Assembly (NCBI GenBank): GCA_944384205.1
Contig: CALWSL010000004.1
Span: forward strand, 1-64,000
DNA from: an uncultured Acetatifactor sp.
GTDB taxonomy: Bacteria > Bacillota > Clostridia > Lachnospirales > Lachnospiraceae
Reading direction: 5' to 3'
Length of the DNA: 64,000 bases
In this document: one piece after another, positions 1-7,190 of the stretch
Position numbering within the stretch: position 1 is the first letter of the stretch
Layout: each line of letters opens with the position of its first letter
Made by a program: the position numbers and the translations under genes
Notes under the pieces: model-generated
Databases searched by the model: none
What the model was told of the DNA's origin: nothing
The model's input: the letters and a program-made list of their open reading frames with translations, nothing else

Positions 1-24
1 TCAGAAACAATTAAATAAAAGTTT

Positions 25-453
25 GTGGTGATTTCTGTTAATTTGCACTTGACAAGAGGTCATTACATATCAGTTACAGGAATATCATTAGTTGTTGCTG
101 TAGTTATGGTAATCATTGTGCAATATATGAGTGTTGCGGAGAGAACTCGTGAAATCGGAATAATGCGGGCAATTGGTGCCAAAAAGAGAGATGTCAGAAA
201 TATCTTTTTATTGGAAGCTGCTTTAATAGGTGCATTTGCAGGGGGAATAGGAGCATATGCAGCATGGACATTAGGTCAAGGCATAAATGAAGCAATATTT
301 GAGATTGCAAGTGCGAATGCTTTTGAGTTGTTTTTGACGGATAAAATGACATTGTTTGGTTGTGTGGCTGTTTGTATAATGCTTTGTCTCTTAGCAGGAT
401 ATTTTCCTGCTAAACAGGCAGCAAGTGTGGAGACAATTGAAGTATTAAGATAA
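25..453 (+). CDS. FtsX/MacB-type ABC permease, C-terminal part
   Basis: C-terminal FtsX-like permease domain of an ABC exporter. The stretch SVAERTREIGIMRAIGAKKR is the typical cytoplasmic loop after a membrane helix, and two further hydrophobic segments follow before the end. The same frame is open before the GTG at 25 but meets a TAA at 16-18, and the residues on both sides of that stop read like one protein. The gene is therefore either interrupted by a nonsense codon or begins here as a remnant; its 5' part lies outside the window. It abuts the M50 protease gene (1-nt overlap), which suggests export of the small peptide encoded downstream. Confidence 0.6.
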   Translation: MVISVNLHLTRGHYISVTGISLVVAVVMVIIVQYMSVAERTREIGIMRAIGAKKRDVRNIFLLEAALIGAFAGGIGAYAAWTLGQGINEAIFEIASANAFELFLTDKMTLFGCVAVCIMLCLLAGYFPAKQAASVETIEVLR

Positions 454-1448
454 TGGGGAGAGAAATGCACATGCAGTATAATATTGCAATAAAAAAACAA
501 AGTAATGGATATATGGTGGAAAATGAAGGTACTTATTTTAAAATTGGCGAACAAGAGGGAAGAGTTTTGGAACGCTTGGCAAGGCAGGATAGAATAGAGG
601 ACATTGCTGCGGATGAAAAGGTATCAACAGGAGATATAGAACAATTAATAGAAGAATGTAAAAAAATTGGTTTATTAGGGAAACAGAAGAAAAAAAATCA
701 TATCTTGTTCTATCGTATTCCTTTATTTCAGGCAGATAAGTTATTTGAAAAATTAGTTGGTATTTTGTGCCGAAACAGAGTAATAATACAGTTACTATTG
801 TTATTGAGTTTGGGTACTATAGGCGTAGGAATCATATTACTTGGAAAAAACATGAAAGAAATAGCTTCGCATAATATGTTGGCTATGGATGTTAAAGAAT
901 ATGTATTTCTGTATATAGCATTTTTACTGACAGTTTGTTTTCATGAATTTGCGCATGGAACCGTATGTAAATATTTTGGAGGGAAAGTAGGAACATTAGG
1001 GTTTATGTTAATACTGTTTTCGCCAGCTATGTATTGTGACATTAGTGGTATCCGGATGGTAGAAAATAAGAAGAAACAGATTTTAGCATCTTTTGCAGGG
1101 ATTTACATTAATATTTTATTTGCAGCAATAGCAACTATAATCTATGTAATTTATCCCGGCTCTGTAGTTGCCGGATATATATGGTTAAGTATCACTACAA
1201 TTATTAGTAATTTGATTCCATTTGTGCGATTAGATGGATATTGGATATTAAGTTTTGCAACAGGAATTACTAATCTTTACAAAAAATCGCTGGGGAGTGT
1301 AAATAAAATATTTGTCAGGTGCAGTGCACAGGAACGATTTATGGCAATTTATGGAGGAATTACATATGTCTTTATGATTGTAGCAATTATTTCGGCAGGA
1401 TTATCTGGAATGAAAGCAATACAGCGAGTAATCCAGATGTTTGCATAA
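453..1448 (+). CDS. PqqD-like domain fused to M50 membrane metalloprotease
   Basis: Multi-pass membrane zinc protease of family M50. Residues about 8-75 resemble a PqqD-type winged helix (a RiPP recognition element) ending in KKIGLLGK. The zinc motif HEFAH lies at 164-168 within a membrane segment, and a later LDGYW provides the family's third ligand region. About six hydrophobic segments are visible. Starts at 465 or 471 fit the GGGGAG at 456-461 better than the first ATG. The families that carry this architecture (for example YydH-like proteins) process or export small ribosomal peptides, and a peptide gene follows 36 bp downstream. A role in peptide maturation is inference. Confidence 0.75.
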   Translation: MGREMHMQYNIAIKKQSNGYMVENEGTYFKIGEQEGRVLERLARQDRIEDIAADEKVSTGDIEQLIEECKKIGLLGKQKKKNHILFYRIPLFQADKLFEKLVGILCRNRVIIQLLLLLSLGTIGVGIILLGKNMKEIASHNMLAMDVKEYVFLYIAFLLTVCFHEFAHGTVCKYFGGKVGTLGFMLILFSPAMYCDISGIRMVENKKKQILASFAGIYINILFAAIATIIYVIYPGSVVAGYIWLSITTIISNLIPFVRLDGYWILSFATGITNLYKKSLGSVNKIFVRCSAQERFMAIYGGITYVFMIVAIISAGLSGMKAIQRVIQMFA

Positions 1449-1484
1449 ATAGTATTAAAAAATCTAAGAGAGGAGGCACGGAAC

Positions 1485-1586
1485 ATGACATTAAGAGCGG
1501 AATGTATGGAAAGCGTAATTGCACCAAGTGGAGTTGTAACCTTTATTAAGGATTTTATTAGAGGCTTTCTTGCAGGGCTTGCATAA
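1485..1586 (+). CDS. Small peptide, candidate RiPP/bacteriocin precursor (33 aa)
   Basis: ATG at 1485 preceded by GAGAGGAGGCACGGAAC, a strong ribosome binding site. The product begins MTLRAECMESVIAPSG and ends VVTFIKDFIRGFLAGLA, a hydrophobic, cationic stretch that can form an amphipathic helix; it has one Cys (residue 7). It is the last gene before a terminator and directly follows a PqqD/M50 protease gene, the usual position of a precursor peptide. I do not recognise a named family. The peptide function is inferred from size, ribosome binding site and context. Confidence 0.6.
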   Translation: MTLRAECMESVIAPSGVVTFIKDFIRGFLAGLA

Positions 1587-1603
1587 AATATCCTTTTGAA
1601 AAA

Positions 1604-1647
1604 ATACTCAGACCATCAAACTCATGAGATGGTTTGGGTATTTTTTT
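1604..1647 (+). terminator. Rho-independent terminator of peptide cassette
   Basis: Arms at 1604-1617 and 1628-1641 pair over 14 bp with two G-T wobbles and are followed by a run of seven T. It ends the permease/protease/peptide unit before the next operon. Confidence 0.8.
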
Positions 1648-1800
1648 ATCTGACATATTTTCGTGATTATTTTACCTCCGGCAACAGGAAAAAAGGAAAA
1701 AAATCTGGATTTAAAGTAATATAAACAGAAATCATTTTATGATAGATTTTGCTGTGATAATATAAGCACAGGAACAAGAAAGACAAAAAGAGGTGACAAA

Positions 1801-2910
1801 ATGATAAGCATAATAAAAAGAGAATGGATGCGGCTTAGTAAACAGCCGAAAGTAATGGTAACAACCTTCTTGATGCCATGTATTCTGATATTTTTGGTTA
1901 TGGGTGTTTTTCTTTCGGGAGTATTGGAAAGGAAACCACAGAATATTGCGGTGGTGACGGATTCTGCTAAGATAAAAGAATTCCTGAAGGAAAACGAACT
2001 ATATCGCGACATTCTGGTTTATGAGCAGATAAATGAAGACTTGGAAACTATGTATGATAAAGGAAACGTGGCTGTGATTTTGGAAATTGAAACAGAAGCC
2101 AGGGAAGTCCGGCTAAAGTATGATTCTACAAAGATTTCATCCAGCGATGTGATGATAACAGCACAGGAATTTGTGGGTGAATTGGCATTGTTTCTGCAGA
2201 GTGAAGAGTTGTATGAAGAATTTGTAAACAATCAGTTGACCATATTGGAAAACGATGTGAGTTCTGTTATAGAGAGAGAAGGGGCACAGTTTAAGTTTTA
2301 TATTAGTATCTTTATAGCAGTGCTTATTTTTATGGTAGGTCAACCGTTAGCAAGCTTTGCAATAGATTCTTATGTCGGAGAACGGGAAAGAGGAACCTAT
2401 GATTCTATCAGATTAAGCGGTATAGAAATTTTTCAATTTATTTTAGGAAAGACAATTTTTACGGTATCGGTAGGTTTGATATCCGGTGTACTTCAGGTAG
2501 CGGCTATTTTGTCAGGTATACAGTATTTTATGGGAAGTCTGGGAGTAGAACATTATATAGATAATGCTCTGATGATGACTATAACTATAGTATTAACAAG
2601 CAGTGTCAGTCTGGCAATGCTTGTGGCGGTGCTGATTTATCTTTCCACATATTTTGAAAAAGTGAGAGATGCTGCAACCTATGCTACTATCGGTACCTTG
2701 GTATTTACATTATTGTCGCAGGTAAGTAATGTGGCAAATCATACAGTATTAGAGTATCTTCCCTTATTAAATATGAACCGGCTGATTTTGAGAAATGCGC
2801 ATGGTTCTCCAAGTATTTTACCATTATTGACAAGTGTAATACTTGGAGGCGTAATTATTGCAATATTGACACAGATGTCAGTTTATAGATTAAAGAGCAA
2901 GGAAATGTAG
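1801..2910 (+). CDS. ABC-2 type transporter permease (NatB/YhaP-like)
   Basis: Membrane subunit of an ABC exporter. One N-terminal helix (residues about 20-40) is followed by a long extracytoplasmic loop (about 45-165) and then five to six helices. The pair ERERGTYDSIRLSGI after the second helix is the coupling-loop motif of ABC-2 permeases of the NatB type. AGAGGTGAC lies just before ATG 1801. The ATPase gene follows after 26 bp and a second permease after that, so this is a heterodimeric exporter. The substrate is unknown; proximity to the agr genes suggests peptide or stress-linked export. Confidence 0.85.
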   Translation: MISIIKREWMRLSKQPKVMVTTFLMPCILIFLVMGVFLSGVLERKPQNIAVVTDSAKIKEFLKENELYRDILVYEQINEDLETMYDKGNVAVILEIETEAREVRLKYDSTKISSSDVMITAQEFVGELALFLQSEELYEEFVNNQLTILENDVSSVIEREGAQFKFYISIFIAVLIFMVGQPLASFAIDSYVGERERGTYDSIRLSGIEIFQFILGKTIFTVSVGLISGVLQVAAILSGIQYFMGSLGVEHYIDNALMMTITIVLTSSVSLAMLVAVLIYLSTYFEKVRDAATYATIGTLVFTLLSQVSNVANHTVLEYLPLLNMNRLILRNAHGSPSILPLLTSVILGGVIIAILTQMSVYRLKSKEM

Positions 2911-2936
2911 GAATGCAAATATAAAGGAGAGAAAAG

Positions 2937-3716
2937 ATGATTAAGATAAATGATTTATCAAAAAGATTTGGAGACAAGACAGCAGTAAAGAAAGTAAATT
3001 TTGAAGTAAAAGACGGCGAGATTTTTGCACTGCTGGGTCCAAACGGCGCGGGTAAAACGACGACAATGAGAATGCTGTCCACACTTTTAAAGCCGACGGC
3101 AGGTTCCGTTATCATTAATAATTGGGACACACAGAAGGAAGCAAAAGAGATAAAAAAGAATATTGGATTTCTGACTACAGAAATCCGTTTGGACGGACAG
3201 TTTACACCCAACGAATTAGCAGCTTTTTATGGTAAGCTTTATGGTCTGGATAAAAATGCTCTGGAAGAAAACAAAAGTAAGTTATTTGATTATTTTGATA
3301 TCACACAGATAGCAGACAGACGGTATGAGACCTTTTCAACAGGTATGAAGCAAAAGACATCCATCGCAATTTGTCTGATTCATGATCCAAAGACCATTAT
3401 TTTTGATGAACCTACAAACGGCTTGGATATTTTAACACAGAAACAGGTAGAGGATTTTCTGTTGACAGAAAAGCAGAGAGGTAAGACGATTGTCATCTCC
3501 ACACATATTTTGGAGGTTGTGGAAGCTTTGGCAGACAGAGTGGGTGTTATCATTGATGGACAGAGTGTTGCGCAGGGTACGATGGAGGAAATTATCAAGG
3601 GCGCAGGTGCAAGAGATTTAAGAGAGGCTTTCATTCGTTTAAATGAGCAGTATCATGAACCGGAAGAGATTATAGAAGAAAAGAAGGCAAAGAAGAAACC
3701 GGGCTTTTTATTTTAG
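2937..3716 (+). CDS. ABC transporter ATP-binding protein (NatA-like)
   Basis: Complete ATPase subunit of about 259 residues. It has Walker A GPNGAGKTTT (about residues 34-43), a Q-loop in the FLTTEIRLDGQF region, signature FSTGMKQK, Walker B TIIFDEPTNGLD and the switch His in VISTHILE. It energises the two flanking ABC-2 permeases. The C-terminal 20 residues are Lys/Glu-rich. The ribosome binding site AAAGGAGAG lies 6 bp before ATG 2937. Confidence 0.93.
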   Translation: MIKINDLSKRFGDKTAVKKVNFEVKDGEIFALLGPNGAGKTTTMRMLSTLLKPTAGSVIINNWDTQKEAKEIKKNIGFLTTEIRLDGQFTPNELAAFYGKLYGLDKNALEENKSKLFDYFDITQIADRRYETFSTGMKQKTSIAICLIHDPKTIIFDEPTNGLDILTQKQVEDFLLTEKQRGKTIVISTHILEVVEALADRVGVIIDGQSVAQGTMEEIIKGAGARDLREAFIRLNEQYHEPEEIIEEKKAKKKPGFLF

Positions 3717-3733
3717 AGGAGGAGCATTGGGCT

Positions 3734-4870
3734 ATGAATATCATAAGGGTGATTGCAAAGCAGGAGATTTTTAAAGTATTCAAGAATAAAAAGTTACTAA
3801 GTTCTATTTTTGTGTTGCCTATGGTCGTGCTGGCTGCCATGTTTGCCATGACATCCATGGGAACGGAGGAAGAGACACAGTCTCAGACATATCAAATCTA
3901 TTTTTTGGATATGCAGGTAGCAGAGCAGGAGTTTGACGTAGGTGATGCGGTGCTCCGGGTAGTTTCAAGCCCGGCTTTGTCATATGAACAATTTACAGCG
4001 GAAAATGATGTCTCTGAAAATGATATGGTAGTGGAAATGACAGAAGAAGGCATTCAGATTTATTATAACTCAATGAACAGCTCAGCAGAGGAATTACTTC
4101 CAATTATAAAAAGTAATGTTTTAAAACCCTGCATAGAAGGAATGTTTCTGGCAGAACAGGGAGTGATGAAAGAAAATTTTGAAGTTCTTACAGTAGATAC
4201 CAGCAGCGAGCTGGAAAGAAAAAACAGAACCGCATCGCTAATGCTTCCGTATCTGATGATTATAATTTTGTTTATGAATTTAGTTAGTGTAGTAGGAGAC
4301 AGTATTGCAGGTGAAAAAGAAAGAGGAACTTTGACAAAGCAGATGCTTGCACCAATTGATAATAGTCAAATGATTTTAGGTAAGCTATTAGGGACAACAG
4401 TTATCGGCATGCTTTCCAGCGTGGTATTCTTTGTTGTATTGGTAGGGGGGGCATATGCAGCAGAAAAAAAAGGCGGATTGGATATTCTGGGAATTGTAGA
4501 GATTGCTATCAATGCAGGACAGATTGTACTGATGTTTTTAGGCTTTATCTTTATATCCATGGTATTTGTAGCAGCGATTGCCTTGATGAGCAGCTTTGCT
4601 AATACTGTAAAAGAAGCAACAAATATGTCATTGGTTATTTATTATCTGGTAATTATAGCGGCTTTGGCAACAGGATTCCGTGTAGGAGAAGCGCCTAAGA
4701 TGGCATACATGATTCCGGTATATAACTTCTCTGTATTCATGCAGAAGCTTTTAGTTGGAACAGTCGATATTGCAAATGGGGCAATTACAGTTATTTCATT
4801 AGTAATTACGTTTGGAGTGTTAGCGATAGCGGCAATTTTGAACTTTAGAAGAGAAAGGGTAATTTGCTAA
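3734..4870 (+). CDS. ABC-2 type transporter permease (NatB-like), second subunit
   Basis: Paralogous to the permease at 1801: one N-terminal helix, a long outer loop with acidic residues, then five to six helices. GEKERGTLTKQMLAPI is the coupling motif. AGAGGAGG precedes ATG 3734 and the gene is 17 bp from the ATPase gene. This type is often annotated as a sodium or multidrug exporter; here the substrate cannot be told. It is followed after 33 bp by the LytTR regulator, so exporter and quorum-sensing genes may share a transcript. Confidence 0.88.
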   Translation: MNIIRVIAKQEIFKVFKNKKLLSSIFVLPMVVLAAMFAMTSMGTEEETQSQTYQIYFLDMQVAEQEFDVGDAVLRVVSSPALSYEQFTAENDVSENDMVVEMTEEGIQIYYNSMNSSAEELLPIIKSNVLKPCIEGMFLAEQGVMKENFEVLTVDTSSELERKNRTASLMLPYLMIIILFMNLVSVVGDSIAGEKERGTLTKQMLAPIDNSQMILGKLLGTTVIGMLSSVVFFVVLVGGAYAAEKKGGLDILGIVEIAINAGQIVLMFLGFIFISMVFVAAIALMSSFANTVKEATNMSLVIYYLVIIAALATGFRVGEAPKMAYMIPVYNFSVFMQKLLVGTVDIANGAITVISLVITFGVLAIAAILNFRRERVIC

Positions 4871-4903
4871 ATTTATTGCTGACACGTTGGGGAGAAAGAT
4901 ATC

Positions 4904-5614
4904 ATGACGTATCAGATTGGATTGTGTGATGATGAAATTTTTCAGATTAAAGTAAATAGCATACTTTTACGGGAAATTGCAGAGAAAAATAATATGGATT
5001 TAGAGTGTCATGGCTTTGTAAATGGTATACAGTTGAAAAAATATCTGTCCTGCAAACCGTTAGATATTCTGTTTATGGATATCGACTTGGGGAAAGAATC
5101 AGGAATTGATTTGGCAACGCAGTTGTCCCATCAGTATCCGAAAATGACAATTGTATTTGTAACAGGACATAAAGAGTTCATGGAAGAGGCTTTTGAAATA
5201 GATGCCATGGGATATCTGGTAAAACCATTTGAAATAAAACGAATGGAAAGAGCCCTGCAAAAATCTATTTTACAGGTGTCTGCTATGAAGAAAAATCTGT
5301 ACGATAAAGAGATTGTTGTAACGGATGAAAACCTAAAGAAGAAAATTCAGTGCAGGGATATTATATATATACAAAAGCAGCAATACAGAAGCATTATCGT
5401 AACAAATACAAAGAAATATCATGTATATGAACCTATTTCTTCACTATATGAAAGAATAGGGGAAGGTTTTTTGCGGGTAAATCAAAGCGAGGTTGTAAAC
5501 AGGGATTATATAAAGGAAGTCAGTGGGAATACCGTCCGGTTAAGAGACAGAATGGAAATGCCAATCGGGAGGACATTTCGCAAAGAATTGATAAAACAAT
5601 ATTTTGGAACGTAA
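4904..5614 (+). CDS. LytTR-family response regulator (AgrA-like)
   Basis: N-terminal receiver domain (residues 1-120) with the acidic pair in GLCDDE, the phospho-acceptor Asp in LFMDIDLG (about residue 58) and Lys in YLVKPFE. The C-terminal LytTR DNA-binding domain (about 140-236) contains FLRVNQSEVVNRDYIKE. It is cytoplasmic and would be phosphorylated by the AgrC-like kinase encoded convergently at 7.2-8.5 kb. Ribosome binding site GGGGAGA lies before ATG 4904. Family assignment is firm; regulation of this locus and the upstream exporter is inferred. Confidence 0.92.
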   Translation: MTYQIGLCDDEIFQIKVNSILLREIAEKNNMDLECHGFVNGIQLKKYLSCKPLDILFMDIDLGKESGIDLATQLSHQYPKMTIVFVTGHKEFMEEAFEIDAMGYLVKPFEIKRMERALQKSILQVSAMKKNLYDKEIVVTDENLKKKIQCRDIIYIQKQQYRSIIVTNTKKYHVYEPISSLYERIGEGFLRVNQSEVVNRDYIKEVSGNTVRLRDRMEMPIGRTFRKELIKQYFGT

Positions 5615-5624
5615 ATCAAATTGT

Positions 5625-6260
5625 ATGGAAGAAAGAGAAGAGATGGCTGTATATCGGGGAATAGCAGAGAAAATGGTAGAAGTATATGACTTTGACTGGG
5701 AAAATAATATCAGAATGAAAGAAGTCTGTATTTGCAGTGTGGAAGGTATTATTTCCAATATAACAAATATCATTCTGGTGTTTTTGACAACAGCTGCATT
5801 AAGAATATCACAGGAAGCCTTAATCTTTATAGCAACCTTTGCAGCTATGCGGTTTTATGCAGGCGGAGCCCATGCAAAAAATTATGTAAGATGTGTCTCA
5901 ACTTATCTGGGCGTGCTGCTAATCAGTATCGGCTGTGCCAGATTTGGCGCCACATTGCAGGATAATTTCATAAATATGATTTGTGGATTAAGCCTGCTAA
6001 TTGCTGCGGTTTTTAATTACAAATATGCGGCCAGGCAAGTGCATTTGGGAGAACGGACGATTGGTTACCGGAAAAGAGCAGGCAGAATTTTTGCGGTAGT
6101 CTGTACGATTATGATTTTATTTTGTATTTTTTGCTCTTATATAGAGATCGATATTGTAAGAAAAGGGGTACGGGAAGTTGTTTTAATACAAGCATTTGCA
6201 TTACTGGCACAAAGTATTGCATTGTGGATAGGAAGAAGCGAATGCGGAGAAGGAAGGTAG
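5625..6260 (+). CDS. agrB: AgrB-like membrane peptidase for cyclic autoinducer processing
   Basis: Membrane cysteine protease that cleaves and cyclises AgrD-type peptides. The catalytic pair is visible as RFYAGGAHAKNYVRC, with His83 and Cys90 seven residues apart as in AgrB, and five to six hydrophobic segments follow. Length (about 210 residues) is normal. Starts at TTG 5604, ATG 5625 and ATG 5643 are possible; 5643 has the purine-rich GAAGAAAGAGAAGAG upstream and the most typical N-terminus. The gene is tightly linked to the response regulator. Its substrate is presumably the peptide at 7017. Confidence 0.9.
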   Translation: MEEREEMAVYRGIAEKMVEVYDFDWENNIRMKEVCICSVEGIISNITNIILVFLTTAALRISQEALIFIATFAAMRFYAGGAHAKNYVRCVSTYLGVLLISIGCARFGATLQDNFINMICGLSLLIAAVFNYKYAARQVHLGERTIGYRKRAGRIFAVVCTIMILFCIFCSYIEIDIVRKGVREVVLIQAFALLAQSIALWIGRSECGEGR

Positions 6261-6266
6261 AACGTT

Positions 6267-6857
6267 ATCAAAATAGAAGTAACAGGAAAATATCCATGTG
6301 AGCGTTGCCTGATTGAAACCCAGGAGGGCGGCATTTTTCATATAATATGTGACGACAAAGAGAAGAGAGATAATTTAATCTCCCTGATTGGGGGAATACA
6401 GAAAAATGAAGGAATATGTGTTTTGGATGGTGTGGATACAAAAGAGCATTTGAAAGAATATAAGAAAAAGGTGGATGTTATAGATTTAGATAAAGTGGAT
6501 TCCGACTTGACAGTAAAAAATTATCTGGTCTTTTATGCCATGGTAACAGGTATCTATCATGAGGAAATCGTTGATAACCTGAAAGCGCTGTTAAGACGAA
6601 ATGACATGGGAGAAATATTGGATACACCGGTAAATAAATTGAATAATATAGAAAAAATAAAAGTCAGATGTCTGGCAGCCTATATGAAACATATAAGCTG
6701 TCTGGTAGGGAAAGGCTTGCTGGATGGTTTAGAACAGGTGCAGAGGGAGACCTTTTATGCCTTTCTGAAGGAGTATTTTACTCGAAATCAATGCCTGTGC
6801 CTGCTGTTTGATAATAAACAGTATCAGGAAAATGAGTCTCATAAGGTTTTTATATAG
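6267..6857 (+). CDS. Degenerate ABC ATPase-like protein in agr locus
   Basis: The frame is open from just after the agrB stop (6258-6260) to TAG 6857, but no ATG, GTG or TTG occurs until TTG 6423. Translation from the ATC at 6267 (9 bp after AGGAAGG) gives about 196 residues whose layout follows an ABC ATPase: the GEIFG strand is GGIFHI, the usual P-loop reads CDDKEKRD, VLDGVD matches the strand after the P-loop, DSDLTVKNYLVFYAM matches the Q-loop helix region, and the signature position reads LNNIEKIKVRC. Walker A, signature and Walker B are all lost, so ATP hydrolysis is not expected. Function is unknown; an accessory or regulatory partner of the exporter is one possibility. Confidence 0.6.
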   Translation: MKIEVTGKYPCERCLIETQEGGIFHIICDDKEKRDNLISLIGGIQKNEGICVLDGVDTKEHLKEYKKKVDVIDLDKVDSDLTVKNYLVFYAMVTGIYHEEIVDNLKALLRRNDMGEILDTPVNKLNNIEKIKVRCLAAYMKHISCLVGKGLLDGLEQVQRETFYAFLKEYFTRNQCLCLLFDNKQYQENESHKVFI

Positions 6858-6882
6858 TTTAATGATAGTATGGAGGAGGATA

Positions 6883-6942
6883 GTGTGAAAAATAATTCTA
6901 AGGCAGCAAAAGACACTGCCTAAGAATTATTAAGTTTCACAC
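6883..6942 (+). promoter_or_regulatory. Long hairpin with embedded 12-codon ORF
   Basis: Arms from 6883 (GTGTGAAAAATAATTCT) and to 6942 (AGAATTATT..TTTCACAC) pair over about 24 bp with small bulges. Within the hairpin a GTG at 6885, preceded by GGAGGAGG, opens a 12-codon reading frame ending TAA 6921-6923 (MKNNSKAAKDTA). The hairpin could terminate or attenuate transcription before agrD, or the mini-ORF could be a leader peptide. No T-run follows directly. Confidence 0.45.
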
Positions 6943-6944
6943 AG

Positions 6945-6970
6945 GAAAAACGCCAGGGACAGCGTTTTTC
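6945..6970 (+). terminator. Perfect 9-bp hairpin before agrD
   Basis: GAAAAACGC at 6945-6953 and GCGTTTTTC at 6962-6970 are exact inverted repeats with an 8-nt loop. The T-rich right arm resembles an intrinsic terminator, and it sits 47 bp before the agrD-like start, so agrD may be partly uncoupled from the upstream transcript. Confidence 0.5.
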
Positions 6971-7016
6971 ATTACTATTTGTGCCGCCAGCTGAAGGCGG
7001 CGGAATGGAGGATAAC

Positions 7017-7190
7017 ATGAACAAAAAGATTGAAAAGACGGTAGCAAAAACAGTGGTAGAAGTGGCAGCAAAGTCAGCAAAACTGCCAAATCAGGCATGT
7101 TGGATTTTATTTGGAAAACCAAAAGCGGAGATTGATTTGGCAGTCAGTGACTATGAAAGGCTGGAGAGCTTTATAAAGCAAAAACACTAA
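7017..7190 (+). CDS. agrD: AgrD-like cyclic lactone autoinducer precursor
   Basis: 57-residue peptide. The N-terminal amphipathic stretch (MNKKIEKTVAKTVVEVAAKS) is the membrane-binding leader of AgrD proteins, Cys28 in QACWILFGKPKAE would form the thiolactone, and the acidic C-terminal tail is the part cut by AgrB. GKPKAE replaces the common QPKxP motif, so the core may be C-W-I-L-F. GGAATGGAGG precedes ATG 7017; a longer version from GTG 6981 lacks a ribosome binding site. Its stop overlaps the stop of the convergent kinase gene. Confidence 0.75.
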   Translation: MNKKIEKTVAKTVVEVAAKSAKLPNQACWILFGKPKAEIDLAVSDYERLESFIKQKH

